A stretch of DNA of 64,000 nucleotides from CAVQWT01 sp963717705 (GCA_963717705.1 CAVQWT010000001.1:1-64000), one strand, 5' to 3'. Positions 53,372 through 62,163 are shown, counted from the stretch's first letter. Notes: generated by a model not told the origin, from the sequence alone. A program made the numbers and translations.

Positions 53372-54792
53372 TCGTCGTCCGTTTCGGCCGCGGCCGCGGG
53401 CGCGGCCGTCGCTGCGGGGGTGGTGCCCGGAGCCGCGTCCGGGGCCGGACTGCGCCGCGGCATCCGCAGGTCTCGCGCGCGAATCTCATGGCGCCAGAGC
53501 CGCGCGCCCGTCGCGTCGTAGCTTTCCAGCGCAACGCGACGGTCGTTCCCGGGGCCGGACACGCGGATCATCCCGAATTGCCGCTTGCCGACCAGCGTGC
53601 CCGGCACGACGTCCGGATTCTCGCGCTCGGCCAGGTCGGGCTGCTCCCAGGGCCGCGACGTCAGCGGGCTGGAGGTGAATTCGTACAGCGGGTAGGCGCC
53701 GGGGCGCTCGATCCGCAGCAGCTCGGTGAAGTGCCGATCGCCGGAAACGAAGATCACCCCGTTGATCCGCTGCTCGGCGAGCCACGCGGCGAAGGCCTTC
53801 TGCTCGGTCGGAAACCGGTGCCAGCCTTCGAAGCGGCTCGCCCGGTTCCAGAACTGGCTGCCTCCGGCGATGATCTTGACCGGCGCGCGCGAGCGCAGCA
53901 GCGCGGCCTTGAGCCACTCCAGCTGCGCCCGGCCAAACATCGTCTTGCCGGGGCCGTCGGGCGCACGATTGGACGCGCGATGGTAACGGCCGTCGAGCAG
54001 GAACATCTCGACGTCGCCGTACTGCGCGAAGCCGAACACGCCCGGCGTCTCGGGCAGCCCCCACGAGGGATTGGCCCAGTAGCGGCGGAAAAGCTTCAGC
54101 GTCTCGCCCTTGAGCGCGTACGACCGGTCGCTGTCGTTCGGCCCGTAATCGTGGTCGTCCCAGATCGCCAGGTGCGAGGTCGCCGTCAGCACCGGTTGCA
54201 GCGGCTCGAACGTGCGCTGGCGTCGATGCCGTGCGGACAGCGCCGCCGGGTCCAGGAAGTCCGGCTTCTGGAAATACAGGTTGTCGCCCAGCCAGAGCAT
54301 CACGTCCGGCTTCTGTGCCGCGATGGCGGAGAAGATCTCGAACCCGCCGCCGTATCCCGGCCGCGAAGACAGCGGGTCGGCATCGCCGAGGAAGAAGCAG
54401 CTGCCGAGCGCGATCGAGAACTCCGGCGCGTCGGCGGCCCTGGTCCAGTGGGGCTGCGCCCGTACGCTTCCCTCGCGGACGTCGCCGTCGCCGGCGACGC
54501 GGTAGGAGGCGCTGCGACCCGGCGCCAGGCCGCCCAGCCGCGCGACGACGACGTTCTCGTTCGCTGCGATGGCGTCGAAGGTCGCCCGTCGCGGCGTCGC
54601 GTCGCCCTCCGGCGTCCACGCGACCTCGATCGGCCCCGGGGCGTCGGCCTGGATCCACAGCGCCGCGCTGGCGACGTCGGCGTGGCCGTGCATCAGTGTC
54701 AGGCGGGCGTCGACGGGCGGCGCCGCCAACGCGAGCGCGAGGAGGGCGCACCCGAGGGTCGGCGGGCCGGCGGGCGGCAGGCGGAGGGTCAT
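53368..54792 (-). CDS. phoD: PhoD-like alkaline phosphatase/phosphodiesterase
   Basis: A 474-aa secreted-type metallophosphatase. A hydrophobic N-terminus (CALLALALAAPPVDA) is a signal peptide without a twin-Arg motif. The PhoD core is seen in IALGSCFFLGD, LWLGDNLYFQKPDF, IWDDHDYGPNDSD, LLDGRYHR and VSGDRHFTEL, the conserved metal-binding positions. It releases phosphate from phosphodiesters and monoesters outside the cytoplasm. The C-terminal about 40 residues are Ala/Pro-rich and disordered. No Pho box was seen upstream. It overlaps the photolyase gene by four bases. Confidence 0.88.
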   Translation of the reverse strand: MTLRLPPAGPPTLGCALLALALAAPPVDARLTLMHGHADVASAALWIQADAPGPIEVAWTPEGDATPRRATFDAIAANENVVVARLGGLAPGRSASYRVAGDGDVREGSVRAQPHWTRAADAPEFSIALGSCFFLGDADPLSSRPGYGGGFEIFSAIAAQKPDVMLWLGDNLYFQKPDFLDPAALSARHRRQRTFEPLQPVLTATSHLAIWDDHDYGPNDSDRSYALKGETLKLFRRYWANPSWGLPETPGVFGFAQYGDVEMFLLDGRYHRASNRAPDGPGKTMFGRAQLEWLKAALLRSRAPVKIIAGGSQFWNRASRFEGWHRFPTEQKAFAAWLAEQRINGVIFVSGDRHFTELLRIERPGAYPLYEFTSSPLTSRPWEQPDLAERENPDVVPGTLVGKRQFGMIRVSGPGNDRRVALESYDATGARLWRHEIRARDLRMPRRSPAPDAAPGTTPAATAAPAAAAETDDE

Positions 54793-54926
54793 GAGGGAGC
54801 GAGGCGGCAGGGTCGTTCGTGGAGCGTCGGCGAATGGTTGCGGCGGCGCCCGCGCATCGCGGGGCGAACGACGGTCGGAAGTCGCGCGCCCGGTGCCCGC
54901 GGGCGTGGTTCCAGCTTGACGACGAA

Positions 54927-54955
54927 TTGTGCCGCCCGGTCGCGACGATTACAAT
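54927..54955 (+). promoter_or_regulatory. Promoter of the yqgE-ruvX-pyr operon
   Basis: TTGTGC (54927-54932) and TACAAT (54950-54955) are separated by 17 bp, a good sigma-70 promoter. Initiation would fall near 54962, next to the yqgE ATG at 54963, leaving little or no leader. Confidence 0.5.
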
Positions 54956-54962
54956 TGCACGG

Positions 54963-55529
54963 ATGTCCGCGGACCCCGTCAATTTCTCCCGCCATTTCCT
55001 GATCGCCATGCCGGGCATGGCCGATCCGCGCTTTGCGCACACCCTCACCTTCGTCTGCGAGCACAACGACGACGGCGCGCTGGGCCTGGTCGTCAACAAG
55101 CCGACCGACATGACGCTCTCGGCTCTGTTCGAGCAGATCGACGTGCCGCTCGGCGACGCCGCGCTGCGCGAGTCCCCGGTGCACTTCGGCGGGCCGGTCC
55201 AGACCGACCGGGGCTTCGTCCTCCATCGCCCGCTGGGCAACTGGACTTCGACGCTGGCGATCAGCGACGACATGGGGCTCACCACTTCCAAGGACGTGCT
55301 CGAGGCCGTCGGTCGCGGCGAAGGCCCGAAGGACGTGCTCATTTCCCTGGGCTACGCCGGCTGGTCGGCCGGACAGCTCGAGCACGAGATCGCGCAGAAT
55401 GCCTGGCTGACCGTCGAGGCCGACCCGGACCTGCTGTTCGGGATGTCGCCCGAGCAGCGCCTGCCCGCCGCCATGCAGCTTCTCGGCATCGACTTTTCGC
55501 GCCTGTCCGAGGATGTCGGACACGCCTGA
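54963..55529 (+). CDS. yqgE: YqgE/AlgH family protein
   Basis: A 188-aa protein of the UPF0301 (YqgE/AlgH) family. NFSRHFLIAMPGM, VCEHNDDGALGLVVNKPT, VHFGGPVQTDRGFVLH and GYAGWSAGQLEHEI are diagnostic. The molecular role is uncertain; AlgH has been tied to alginate regulation in Pseudomonas. Family length and the conserved N-terminus fix ATG 54963, which lies only about eight bases past a -10 hexamer, so the mRNA may be leaderless. It overlaps ruvX by 17 bp. Confidence 0.93.
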   Translation: MSADPVNFSRHFLIAMPGMADPRFAHTLTFVCEHNDDGALGLVVNKPTDMTLSALFEQIDVPLGDAALRESPVHFGGPVQTDRGFVLHRPLGNWTSTLAISDDMGLTTSKDVLEAVGRGEGPKDVLISLGYAGWSAGQLEHEIAQNAWLTVEADPDLLFGMSPEQRLPAAMQLLGIDFSRLSEDVGHA

Positions 55530-56013
55530 ACCCGAACGCCGCCCCGGCGCCGGCGAGGGCACGGTGCTGGCTTTCGATTTCGGCACGCAGAAAATCGGCG
55601 TCGCGGTCGGCAACACGACGGTCCGCCTTGCCCACCCCCTGACCACCATCCGATCCGATGCCAACGCCGTCCGCTTTGCCGCGATCGCAGCCCTGCTCGG
55701 CGAGTGGAAGCCCGATGCGCTCGTCGTCGGCCGGCCGGTGCACGCCGACGGCGTTGCGCACGAGATGACCGCGCGCGCCGAGCGCTTCGCGCGCCAGCTC
55801 GAGGGCCGCTTCGGCCTGCCGGTCGCGCGCGTCGACGAGCGCCTGACGACGCGGGTCGCCGGTTCGGCGCTGGTCGCCGCCGGCGTGCGCGGCCGCGAGC
55901 GCAAGGCGGCGCAGGACGAGGTCGCGGCGCAGATCATCCTGCAGGCCTATCTCGACGACCCTGCCGGCGGCACGATGCCGGCCGCTGAGGAGGCGCCCCG
56001 TGCACCCGCCTGA
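55513..56013 (+). CDS. ruvX: Holliday junction resolvase-like RuvX (YqgF)
   Basis: A 166-aa RNase H-like nuclease of the YqgF family, implicated in pre-16S rRNA 5'-end maturation and Holliday junction resolution. The first acidic residue is in LAFDFGTQKIGVAVG, the second in VARVDERLTT and the third in AAQDEVAAQIIL. The N- and C-terminal extensions are Pro/Ala-rich. It overlaps yqgE and pyrR, so translation is coupled. Confidence 0.94.
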   Translation: MSDTPEPERRPGAGEGTVLAFDFGTQKIGVAVGNTTVRLAHPLTTIRSDANAVRFAAIAALLGEWKPDALVVGRPVHADGVAHEMTARAERFARQLEGRFGLPVARVDERLTTRVAGSALVAAGVRGRERKAAQDEVAAQIILQAYLDDPAGGTMPAAEEAPRAPA

Positions 56014-56539
56014 CGCGCAACTTCCGGACAGCCAGCTGCCGGAGGCCGAGGCGCTCGTTGCGACGCTCGCCGAGCACATGCGCGGCGCGGTCGCGCACGA
56101 CGCCTGCTTCGTCGGCATCTACTCGGGCGGCGCGTGGCTCGCCGAGCGCCTCGCCGCCGCGATCCCCGGCAACCATCCCATCGGCTACATCGACGTTTCG
56201 TTCTACCGCGACGATTTCGCCGCCAAGGGACTGAAGCCCGAGGTGAAGTCGACGCGGCTGCCGTTCGACGTCGCCGGCGCGACCATCGTCCTCGTCGACG
56301 ACGTTCTCTACACCGGTCGCAGCGTCCGCGCGGCGATCAACGAGCTGTTCGACTTCGGCCGGCCGGCGGCGATCGAGCTCGCGGTCCTGGTCGACCGCGG
56401 CGGGCGCGAACTGCCGGTCGAGGCGACGTACGTTGGAGCGCGACTCGCCGTCGCGCAGGGCCTGTCGGTCGTCCTTTCCCGCGGCGCCGACGGCAGGCTC
56501 GCGCTCACCACCGAGGCCTCCGCCGATGCCGGCCGCTAG
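56000..56539 (+). CDS. pyrR: PyrR-type phosphoribosyltransferase
   Basis: A 179-aa type I phosphoribosyltransferase. VLVDDVLYTGRSVRAA is the PRPP-binding loop. FVGIYSGGAWLAERL and SFYRDDF are typical of PyrR, which converts uracil to UMP and in some bacteria binds pyr mRNA. No anti-terminator leader was found here, since the gene lies inside an operon. The start is a GTG at 56000 with GAGGAGG seven bases upstream. It overlaps ruvX by 14 bp and pyrB by 14 bp. Confidence 0.92.
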   Translation: MHPPDAQLPDSQLPEAEALVATLAEHMRGAVAHDACFVGIYSGGAWLAERLAAAIPGNHPIGYIDVSFYRDDFAAKGLKPEVKSTRLPFDVAGATIVLVDDVLYTGRSVRAAINELFDFGRPAAIELAVLVDRGGRELPVEATYVGARLAVAQGLSVVLSRGADGRLALTTEASADAGR

Positions 56540-57488
56540 TCCGCAGATCGACGCCTCGGGCCGCCTCGCGCACCTGCTGACGCTGGAGGGGCTGCCCGCC
56601 GACATGATCGTGCGCATCCTCGACACCGCGCAGCCGTTCGTGTCGATCGGAGAACGCGACGTCAAGAAGGTGCCGCTGCTGCGCGGCCGGTCGGTGTTCA
56701 ACCTGTTCTTCGAGAACTCGACACGGACCCGGACGACCTTCGAGATCGCCGCCAAGCGGCTGTCCGCCGACGTCATCAACCTCAACATCGGCGCGTCGTC
56801 GACGACCAAGGGCGAAACGCTGCTCGACACCGTCGACAACCTGGTCGCGATGGACGCCGACCTCTTCGTCGTGCGCCACGCGCAGTCGGGCGCCGCGCAC
56901 CTGATCGCCGCGCACCTCGCACGCACCGGCCGGTCGCACGTGCACGTGGTCAACGCCGGCGACGGCCGCCACGCGCACCCGACGCAGGGCCTGCTGGACC
57001 TCTTCACCATCCGCCACTACAAGCAGGACTTCCGCCGGCTCACCGTGGCGATCGTCGGCGACGTGCTGCACTCGCGCGTCGCGCGCAGCCTGATCCACGG
57101 GCTGACGACGCTGGGCACGCCCGAGGTCCGCGTCGTCGGCCCGCAGACGCTGCTGCCAACCGCGGTCGAGTCGATGGGCGTGCAGGTCCACCACGACATG
57201 CGGCGCGGAATCGCCGGCTGCGACGTCGTCGTCATGCTGCGCCTGCAGAACGAGCGGATGAAGGGCGCGCTGCTGCCGTCGTCCGGCGAATTCTTCAAGC
57301 ACTACGGGCTCACGCCCGAGAAGCTCGCACTGGCGAAGCCCGACGCCATCGTGATGCACCCGGGCCCGATGAATCGCGGGGTCGAGATCGATTCGGCGGT
57401 CGCCGACGGCGCGCGCAGTGTCATCCTGCCCCAGGTCACCTTCGGCATCGCGGTCCGCATGGCCGTGATGTCGATGCTGGCCGGATGA
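56526..57488 (+). CDS. pyrB: Aspartate carbamoyltransferase catalytic chain
   Basis: A 320-aa enzyme that carbamoylates aspartate in pyrimidine synthesis. The carbamoyl phosphate-binding FENSTRTRTTFE, the active-site HPTQGLLD and the late HPGPMNRGVEI are all present. It lacks a separate regulatory PyrI gene; instead a degenerate dihydroorotase homologue follows after 25 bp, as in Pseudomonas-type ATCase complexes. ATG 56526 is inside the end of pyrR. Confidence 0.96.
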   Translation: MPAASPQIDASGRLAHLLTLEGLPADMIVRILDTAQPFVSIGERDVKKVPLLRGRSVFNLFFENSTRTRTTFEIAAKRLSADVINLNIGASSTTKGETLLDTVDNLVAMDADLFVVRHAQSGAAHLIAAHLARTGRSHVHVVNAGDGRHAHPTQGLLDLFTIRHYKQDFRRLTVAIVGDVLHSRVARSLIHGLTTLGTPEVRVVGPQTLLPTAVESMGVQVHHDMRRGIAGCDVVVMLRLQNERMKGALLPSSGEFFKHYGLTPEKLALAKPDAIVMHPGPMNRGVEIDSAVADGARSVILPQVTFGIAVRMAVMSMLAG

Positions 57489-57513
57489 CGGCCCGCCGAC
57501 AGGAAGCGCGAAC

Positions 57514-58788
57514 GTGAAGATCGAAATCGCCAACGGCCGGCTCGTCGACCCGAAGCACGGCGTCGACCGTCCCGCTTCGCTCTACATTGCGGCCGGCAGG
57601 GTCGTTGCGATCGGGGCGCCGCCCGCCGGCTGGCAGGCCGGGCGCGTCATCGACGCAACGGGCTGCGTCGTCGCGCCCGGGCTGGTCGACCTCGCCGCGC
57701 GACTGCGCGAACCCGGCCTCGAGCACAAGGCCACGCTCGAATCGGAGATGGACGCGGCCGTGGCGGGCGGCGTGACCAGCCTGGCCTGCCCGCCCGACAC
57801 CGATCCGCCGCTCGACGAGCCCGGCCTGGTCGAAATGCTGAAGCAGCGCGCGCGGCTTTCGAACCGCGCGCACGTCCATCCCGTCGGCGCGCTGACCGTC
57901 GGTCTCGCCGGCGAAACGCTGACCGAGATGGGCGAGCTGACCGAGGCCGGCTGCGTCGCGTTCTCGCAGGCCGACCGGCCGCTCGTCGACACGCAGGTAC
58001 TGCTGCGCGCGCTGCAGTACGCGGCGACGTTCGGCTACGCGGTGTGGCTGCGGGCGCAGGATCCGCACCTGTCCCGCGGCGGCGTCGCGCACGACGGCGA
58101 GGTGGCGACGCGGCTGGGCCTGCCGGGGATTCCCGTCACCGCCGAGACGGTCGCGCTGGCGACCATCTTCGCGCTGGTCCGGCAGACGAAGAGCCGGGTC
58201 CACATCGCGCGGCTGTCGTCGGCCGAGGGTGTCGCGCTGGTGCGTGCGGCGAAGGTCGAGGGGCTCGCGGTGACCTGCGACGTCGCGGCCCATCACCTGC
58301 ACCTGTCCGACGTCGACCTGGGCTGGTTCGACACCCAGTGCCGCCTCGACCCCCCGCTGCGCAGCACGCGCGATCGCGCGGCGCTGCGGGCAGGACTCGC
58401 CGACGGCACCATCGACGCGCTCTGCTCGGACCACGCGCCGGTCGACGACGACGCCAAGCTGGTGCCGTTCGGCGAGGCCGAGCCGGGCGCGACGGGCCTG
58501 GAACTCCTGCTGCCATTGACGCTCCAATGGGCTGCTGCCGACAAGGTGCCGCTGACCCGGGCGCTCGCCGCGATCACCTCGGCGCCGGCGCGGGTATTGG
58601 GCATCGACGCCGGGCATCTGGCGCCGGGCGCCGCCGCCGACGTCTGCGTATTCGCTCCCGACGAGTACTGGCGGGTCGAACCGAAGGCGCTGCGCAGCCA
58701 GGGCAAGAACACGCCGTTCTCTGGCCTCGAGGTTCCGGGCCGGGTCCGGTACACGCTGGTCGGCGGCCAGGTCGTGCACGAAGCGTGA
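57514..58788 (+). CDS. pyrC': Inactive dihydroorotase-like subunit (PyrC')
   Basis: A 424-aa amidohydrolase-fold protein resembling dihydroorotase. The metal-binding HxH of active enzymes (IDMHVHLREPG) reads VDLAARLREPG here, with Ala61 and Arg63 in place of the two His. Some later positions persist (HIARLSSAEG, DHAPVDDD). This matches the non-catalytic PyrC' (PyrX) that forms a dodecamer with PyrB in Pseudomonas and related bacteria. A catalytic dihydroorotase must be encoded elsewhere. Catalysis by this copy is unlikely but not excluded. Confidence 0.88.
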   Translation: MKIEIANGRLVDPKHGVDRPASLYIAAGRVVAIGAPPAGWQAGRVIDATGCVVAPGLVDLAARLREPGLEHKATLESEMDAAVAGGVTSLACPPDTDPPLDEPGLVEMLKQRARLSNRAHVHPVGALTVGLAGETLTEMGELTEAGCVAFSQADRPLVDTQVLLRALQYAATFGYAVWLRAQDPHLSRGGVAHDGEVATRLGLPGIPVTAETVALATIFALVRQTKSRVHIARLSSAEGVALVRAAKVEGLAVTCDVAAHHLHLSDVDLGWFDTQCRLDPPLRSTRDRAALRAGLADGTIDALCSDHAPVDDDAKLVPFGEAEPGATGLELLLPLTLQWAAADKVPLTRALAAITSAPARVLGIDAGHLAPGAAADVCVFAPDEYWRVEPKALRSQGKNTPFSGLEVPGRVRYTLVGGQVVHEA

Positions 58789-58852
58789 CGCGCCGTCCGG
58801 TGCGTCGATCATGGGAACGACGCCGCATGCCGCGGCGCAATCAGGAGAACAC

Positions 58853-59725
58853 ATGGGAGTCGCAGTCGATCCGGAAATCCGCAGCCTCTTCGGCGAGCAG
58901 AAGTTCGACCGCCGTGCATTCGTCGTGACGTCGCTCGGCGCTGGTTTTGCGCTCGCCGTGCTGCCGGTCTCGGCGCAGACGATCACCACCCCCACCGACG
59001 GGCTGGTCGCCGGAGAAGTCAAGGTGCCGGCGAAGGGCGGCGACATGCCGGCCTACCGCGCGATGCCTGCGACGGGAACCGACTTCCCCACGGTCCTCGT
59101 CGTCTCCGAGATCTGGGGCGTCCACGAGCACATCAAGGATGTCGTCCGCCGGTTCGCCAAGCTCGGCTACTACGCCATCGCGCCCGAGCTCTTCGCGCGG
59201 CAGGGCGATGCCGGCAAGGTGACCGACACGCAGGCTCTGCTCCGCGACATCGTCAGCAAGACCCCGGACGCCGAGGTGATGGCCGACCTCGACGCCACGG
59301 TCGCGTACGCCAAGGCGAGCGGCAAGGCCGACACGGCGAAGCTCGGCATCACAGGCTTCTGCTGGGGCGGGCGGACGACGCTGATGTACTCGGCGCACAA
59401 CCCGAACGTCAAGGCCGCGGTGCCTTGGTACGGACCGGTGGCGCGCTCGTATTACCCGGGTGACAAGACCGCGGTGGACGTCGCCGCGCAGATCAAGGCG
59501 CCGGTCCTCGGCCTCTACGGCGGCGACGACCCGGGAATTCCGAACGATACCGTCGAGAAGATGGCCGCGGCGCTGAAGGCGGCCGGCAACGCGCGTTCCG
59601 AATTCGTCATCTACCCCGGCACGCCGCACGCGTTCCACGCGGACTACCGGCCCAGCTACCGCAAGGACAAGGCCGACGAAGGCTGGAAGCGCGCCACGGC
59701 CTGGTTCAAGCAGTATCTGGGCTGA
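58853..59725 (+). CDS. Dienelactone hydrolase family protein, Tat-exported
   Basis: A 290-aa alpha/beta hydrolase. The catalytic Cys is in GFCWGGR (the family's G-x-C-x-G-G), the Asp in YGGDDPGIPN and the His in PGTPHAFHADY. The N-terminus has a twin-Arg stretch (FDRRAFVV) and a hydrophobic core ending VSAQT, so it is probably exported by the Tat pathway. Carboxymethylenebutenolidase in aromatic degradation is the namesake; the substrate here is unknown. AGGAGA supports ATG 58853. Confidence 0.86.
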   Translation: MGVAVDPEIRSLFGEQKFDRRAFVVTSLGAGFALAVLPVSAQTITTPTDGLVAGEVKVPAKGGDMPAYRAMPATGTDFPTVLVVSEIWGVHEHIKDVVRRFAKLGYYAIAPELFARQGDAGKVTDTQALLRDIVSKTPDAEVMADLDATVAYAKASGKADTAKLGITGFCWGGRTTLMYSAHNPNVKAAVPWYGPVARSYYPGDKTAVDVAAQIKAPVLGLYGGDDPGIPNDTVEKMAAALKAAGNARSEFVIYPGTPHAFHADYRPSYRKDKADEGWKRATAWFKQYLG

Positions 59726-59757
59726 GCGGCAGCGCCGCGCGCGGGGCGCGCTGGAGG

Positions 59758-59790
59758 GGCGGCGGGGACGCGCATCCCGCCGCCTTCGTT
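59758..59790. terminator. Terminator between the dienelactone hydrolase and AhpD-like genes
   Basis: A 9-bp stem GGCGGCGGG (59758-59766) pairs with CCCGCCGCC (59776-59784) around a 9-nt loop, followed by TTCGTTTCG. It probably ends the forward transcript. Confidence 0.65.
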
Positions 59791-59799
59791 TCGTCGCCG

Positions 59800-60387
59800 C
59801 TACTTCGTCCGCGGCAGTCGCCCCAGCACGAAGAACTCGTCGTTCGGCCGCATGCCCGTCAGGTCCGCCATGCGGTTCGACAGCGCGAAGAACGCGGCGA
59901 TGGCGCCGATGTCCCAGACATCCTCTGCGGAAAAGCCGTGCGGGGCGAGCGCCGCGTAGTCCTCGTCGACGAGCTCGCTGCTGCGGGTGGCGACCTTGAG
60001 CGCGAACGCGAGCATCGCCTTCTGCCGCGGGCCGATGTCGGCCTTCCGGTAGTTGGCCGCCACCTGGTCGGCGATCAGGGGATTCTTCGCGTACACGCGC
60101 AGGATCGCGCCGTGCGCGACGATGCAGTACACGCAGGCGTTGGCGCCCGACGTCGCGACGACGATCATCTCGCGCTCGGCCTTGGTCAGGCCGCCGTCAC
60201 GTTCCATCAGCGCGTCGTGGTACGCGAAGAACGCGCGGAACTCGTCGGGGCGGTGCGCCAGCGTGACGAACACGTTCGGCACGAATCCCGCCTTGTCCTG
60301 CACCGCGACGATGCGCGCGCGGATGTCGTCGGGCAGGTCCTCGAGGCGCGGAACCGGCCAGCGCGAGATCGGGCTCGTGGCGTTCAC
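59800..60387 (-). CDS. Peroxidase-related, AhpD/carboxymuconolactone decarboxylase-fold protein
   Basis: A 195-aa protein of the AhpD-like fold. The redox motif NACVYCIVAHG (CxxC with a following His) and the surrounding SGANACVYC and HGAILR match the peroxidase-related subfamily. Helical repeats follow (DEDYAALAPHGFSAEDVWDIGAIAAFFALSNRMAD, split by short turns). It likely functions as an alkylhydroperoxidase-type reductant. It starts 21 bp downstream of the Fe(II)-trafficking gene on the same strand. Confidence 0.88.
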   Translation of the reverse strand: MNATSPISRWPVPRLEDLPDDIRARIVAVQDKAGFVPNVFVTLAHRPDEFRAFFAYHDALMERDGGLTKAEREMIVVATSGANACVYCIVAHGAILRVYAKNPLIADQVAANYRKADIGPRQKAMLAFALKVATRSSELVDEDYAALAPHGFSAEDVWDIGAIAAFFALSNRMADLTGMRPNDEFFVLGRLPRTK

Positions 60388-60408
60388 GACTGGCGCTCCC
60401 CGGGGCCG

Positions 60409-60678
60409 TCAGGCCGGCGGCACGTAGCCCTGCGGCATGTCCGCGCCGCCGCCGAAGAAGTGCTTCTCCATCTGCTCGGACAGCCACTTCCGCGCGCGCG
60501 CGTCGGCGAGCGACAGCCGGTTCTCGTTGACCAGCATCGTCTGCTGCCGCAGCCACTGCTGCCAGGCTTCCTTCGAGACGTTCTCGTAGATCCGCTTGCC
60601 GAGCTCGCCCGGATACGGGGGTAGATCGAGCCCCTCGGCCTCGCGGCCGAGCTTCACGCAATGAACCATCCTTGCCAT
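60409..60678 (-). CDS. yggX: Probable Fe(II)-trafficking protein (YggX family)
   Basis: An 89-aa protein of the oxidative damage protection family. MARMVHCVKLGREAEGLDLPP, GKRIYENVSKEAWQQWL and the late LSEQMEKHFFG are diagnostic. The Cys7 of MVHC is conserved. It protects Fe-S proteins against superoxide. It lies 44 bp after argA. Confidence 0.94.
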   Translation of the reverse strand: MARMVHCVKLGREAEGLDLPPYPGELGKRIYENVSKEAWQQWLRQQTMLVNENRLSLADARARKWLSEQMEKHFFGGGADMPQGYVPPA

Positions 60679-60722
60679 CTTCGACTCCTGCTGGTGGGGT
60701 TGGCCCTGCCGCGCGGCGGCGG

Positions 60723-62072
60723 TCAGAGCATCTTGCGGTAGACCTGCGATTTCCGCTGGTAGTTGTACAGCGCCTGCTTCTGCTGCGGCAGGTCGCCGAC
60801 CGCGGCCGCGCGGAAGCCGCGCTCCAGGAACCAGTGCGCGGTCTTGGTCGTGAGCACGAACAGCTGCGTGAGCTTCAGCTTCCGGGCGCGCGCCTCGATC
60901 TCCGTCATCAGCGCCTCGCCGTAGCCCTCGCGCCGGAAGTCGGGATGGACGGCCAGCGCCGCCAGCTCCCCCAGCCGGTCTTCCGGAAATGCGTAGAGCG
61001 CCGCGCAGCCGATGATGTGACCGTCGTATTCGGCGACGACGAAGCGCTCGATCTCGGCCTCGAGCCGCTCGCGCGAGCGGCGCACGAGGACGCCCTGTTC
61101 CTCCAGCGGCCCGATGATCGAGAGGATGCCGCCGGCGTCGTCGATGGTCGCGCTGCGCAGGTTCGCCAGCGCCGACGCCGCGACCATGGTGCCGACGCCG
61201 TCGCGGGTGAACAGCTCGATCAGCAGCGCGCCGTCGTGGAGGCGGCTGATCAGATGCGCGCGCTTGACCCCGTTGTCGCAGGCGCGCACGGCGGCGGGCA
61301 GGTAGACGCGCACGTCCGGCGCGAGGCGCTCGGGGTGGGCGAGCAGCGCCTCGGCGTCGCGGGTCGACAGGTCGGTCAGCAGCTGCCGGCGGCCGTTGCG
61401 CACGCCCTCGGTGTCCATCAGGAAGATGAGCTTGGTGGCGTTCAGCCGGACCGCGACCTGCGTGGCGACTTCCTCGACGGTGAGGTTGAAGATCTCCCCG
61501 GTGGGCGAGTACCCGATCGGCGAAATCAGCACGATGTCGCCGTCGTCGGTGCGCTGCTGGATCGCCTCGCTGTCGACGCGCCGCACCTCGCCGGTGTGCT
61601 GCATGTCGGTGCCGTCGACGACGCCCATCGGCTTGGCCGTGATGTAGTTGCCCGACGACACACGGTTGCGCGCTCCCGCCATCGGCGAATTGGCGAGCCC
61701 CAGCGACAGCAGCGCCTCGATCCGCGCGCGCGCCTGGCCGGCGGCCTCGAGCACGCAGTCCATCGCGTCGGCGTCGGTGATCCGCAGCCCGTTGTGGTAG
61801 CGGCTCTCGTAGCCCTGCTGCGCGAGGATCGTCTCGACCTGCGGCCGGCAGCCGTGGACGACGACCAGGCGGATGCCGAGGCTGACCAGCAGGTTGAGGT
61901 CGTGGACGACGCCGAGGAACGAATCGTCGGCGACGACCTCGCCGCCGAAGGCGATGACGAAGGTGCGGCCGCGGAACGCGTGGACGTAGGGGGCGGCGGC
62001 GCGGATCCAGTGGACGAACGCCCGCATCGTCGCCGAATTGACGGGCGGCGTGGCGTCGGGTGCGCGAGGCAT
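60723..62072 (-). CDS. argA: N-acetylglutamate synthase (ArgA, two-domain)
   Basis: A 449-aa enzyme that acetylates glutamate at the first step of arginine synthesis. The N-terminal amino-acid kinase-like domain (FVIAFGGEVVAD, LVVVHGCRPQVE) carries the arginine-feedback site, and the C-terminal GNAT domain holds the acetyl-CoA loop (VHPDFRREGYGEALM). The architecture is the classic E. coli type, of near-identical length. The frame is open to 62597, but the Pro/Arg-rich N-terminal extension is unlikely, so I start at 62072. A perfect TATAAT on the minus strand (62112-62107) is the likely promoter. Confidence 0.95.
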   Translation of the reverse strand: MPRAPDATPPVNSATMRAFVHWIRAAAPYVHAFRGRTFVIAFGGEVVADDSFLGVVHDLNLLVSLGIRLVVVHGCRPQVETILAQQGYESRYHNGLRITDADAMDCVLEAAGQARARIEALLSLGLANSPMAGARNRVSSGNYITAKPMGVVDGTDMQHTGEVRRVDSEAIQQRTDDGDIVLISPIGYSPTGEIFNLTVEEVATQVAVRLNATKLIFLMDTEGVRNGRRQLLTDLSTRDAEALLAHPERLAPDVRVYLPAAVRACDNGVKRAHLISRLHDGALLIELFTRDGVGTMVAASALANLRSATIDDAGGILSIIGPLEEQGVLVRRSRERLEAEIERFVVAEYDGHIIGCAALYAFPEDRLGELAALAVHPDFRREGYGEALMTEIEARARKLKLTQLFVLTTKTAHWFLERGFRAAAVGDLPQQKQALYNYQRKSQVYRKML

Positions 62073-62104
62073 GCGGGTCGGGCGGACGGAAGTTGGAGGG
62101 CGTT

Positions 62105-62136
62105 CGATTATAGCGCCCGCCGGCCCACTATAATCG
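62105..62136. promoter_or_regulatory. Symmetric divergent promoter of argA and uvrD
   Basis: CGATTATAG (62105-62113) and CTATAATCG (62128-62136) form a perfect 9-bp inverted repeat with a 14-bp spacer. Each arm contains TATAAT: on the minus strand at 62112-62107 for argA and on the plus strand at 62129-62134 for uvrD. Each arm sits where the -35 element of the other would be; the -35 match is poor in both. Confidence 0.6.
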
Positions 62137-62163
62137 CGGGCCGAACCCCATTCTCCCTTGCGC

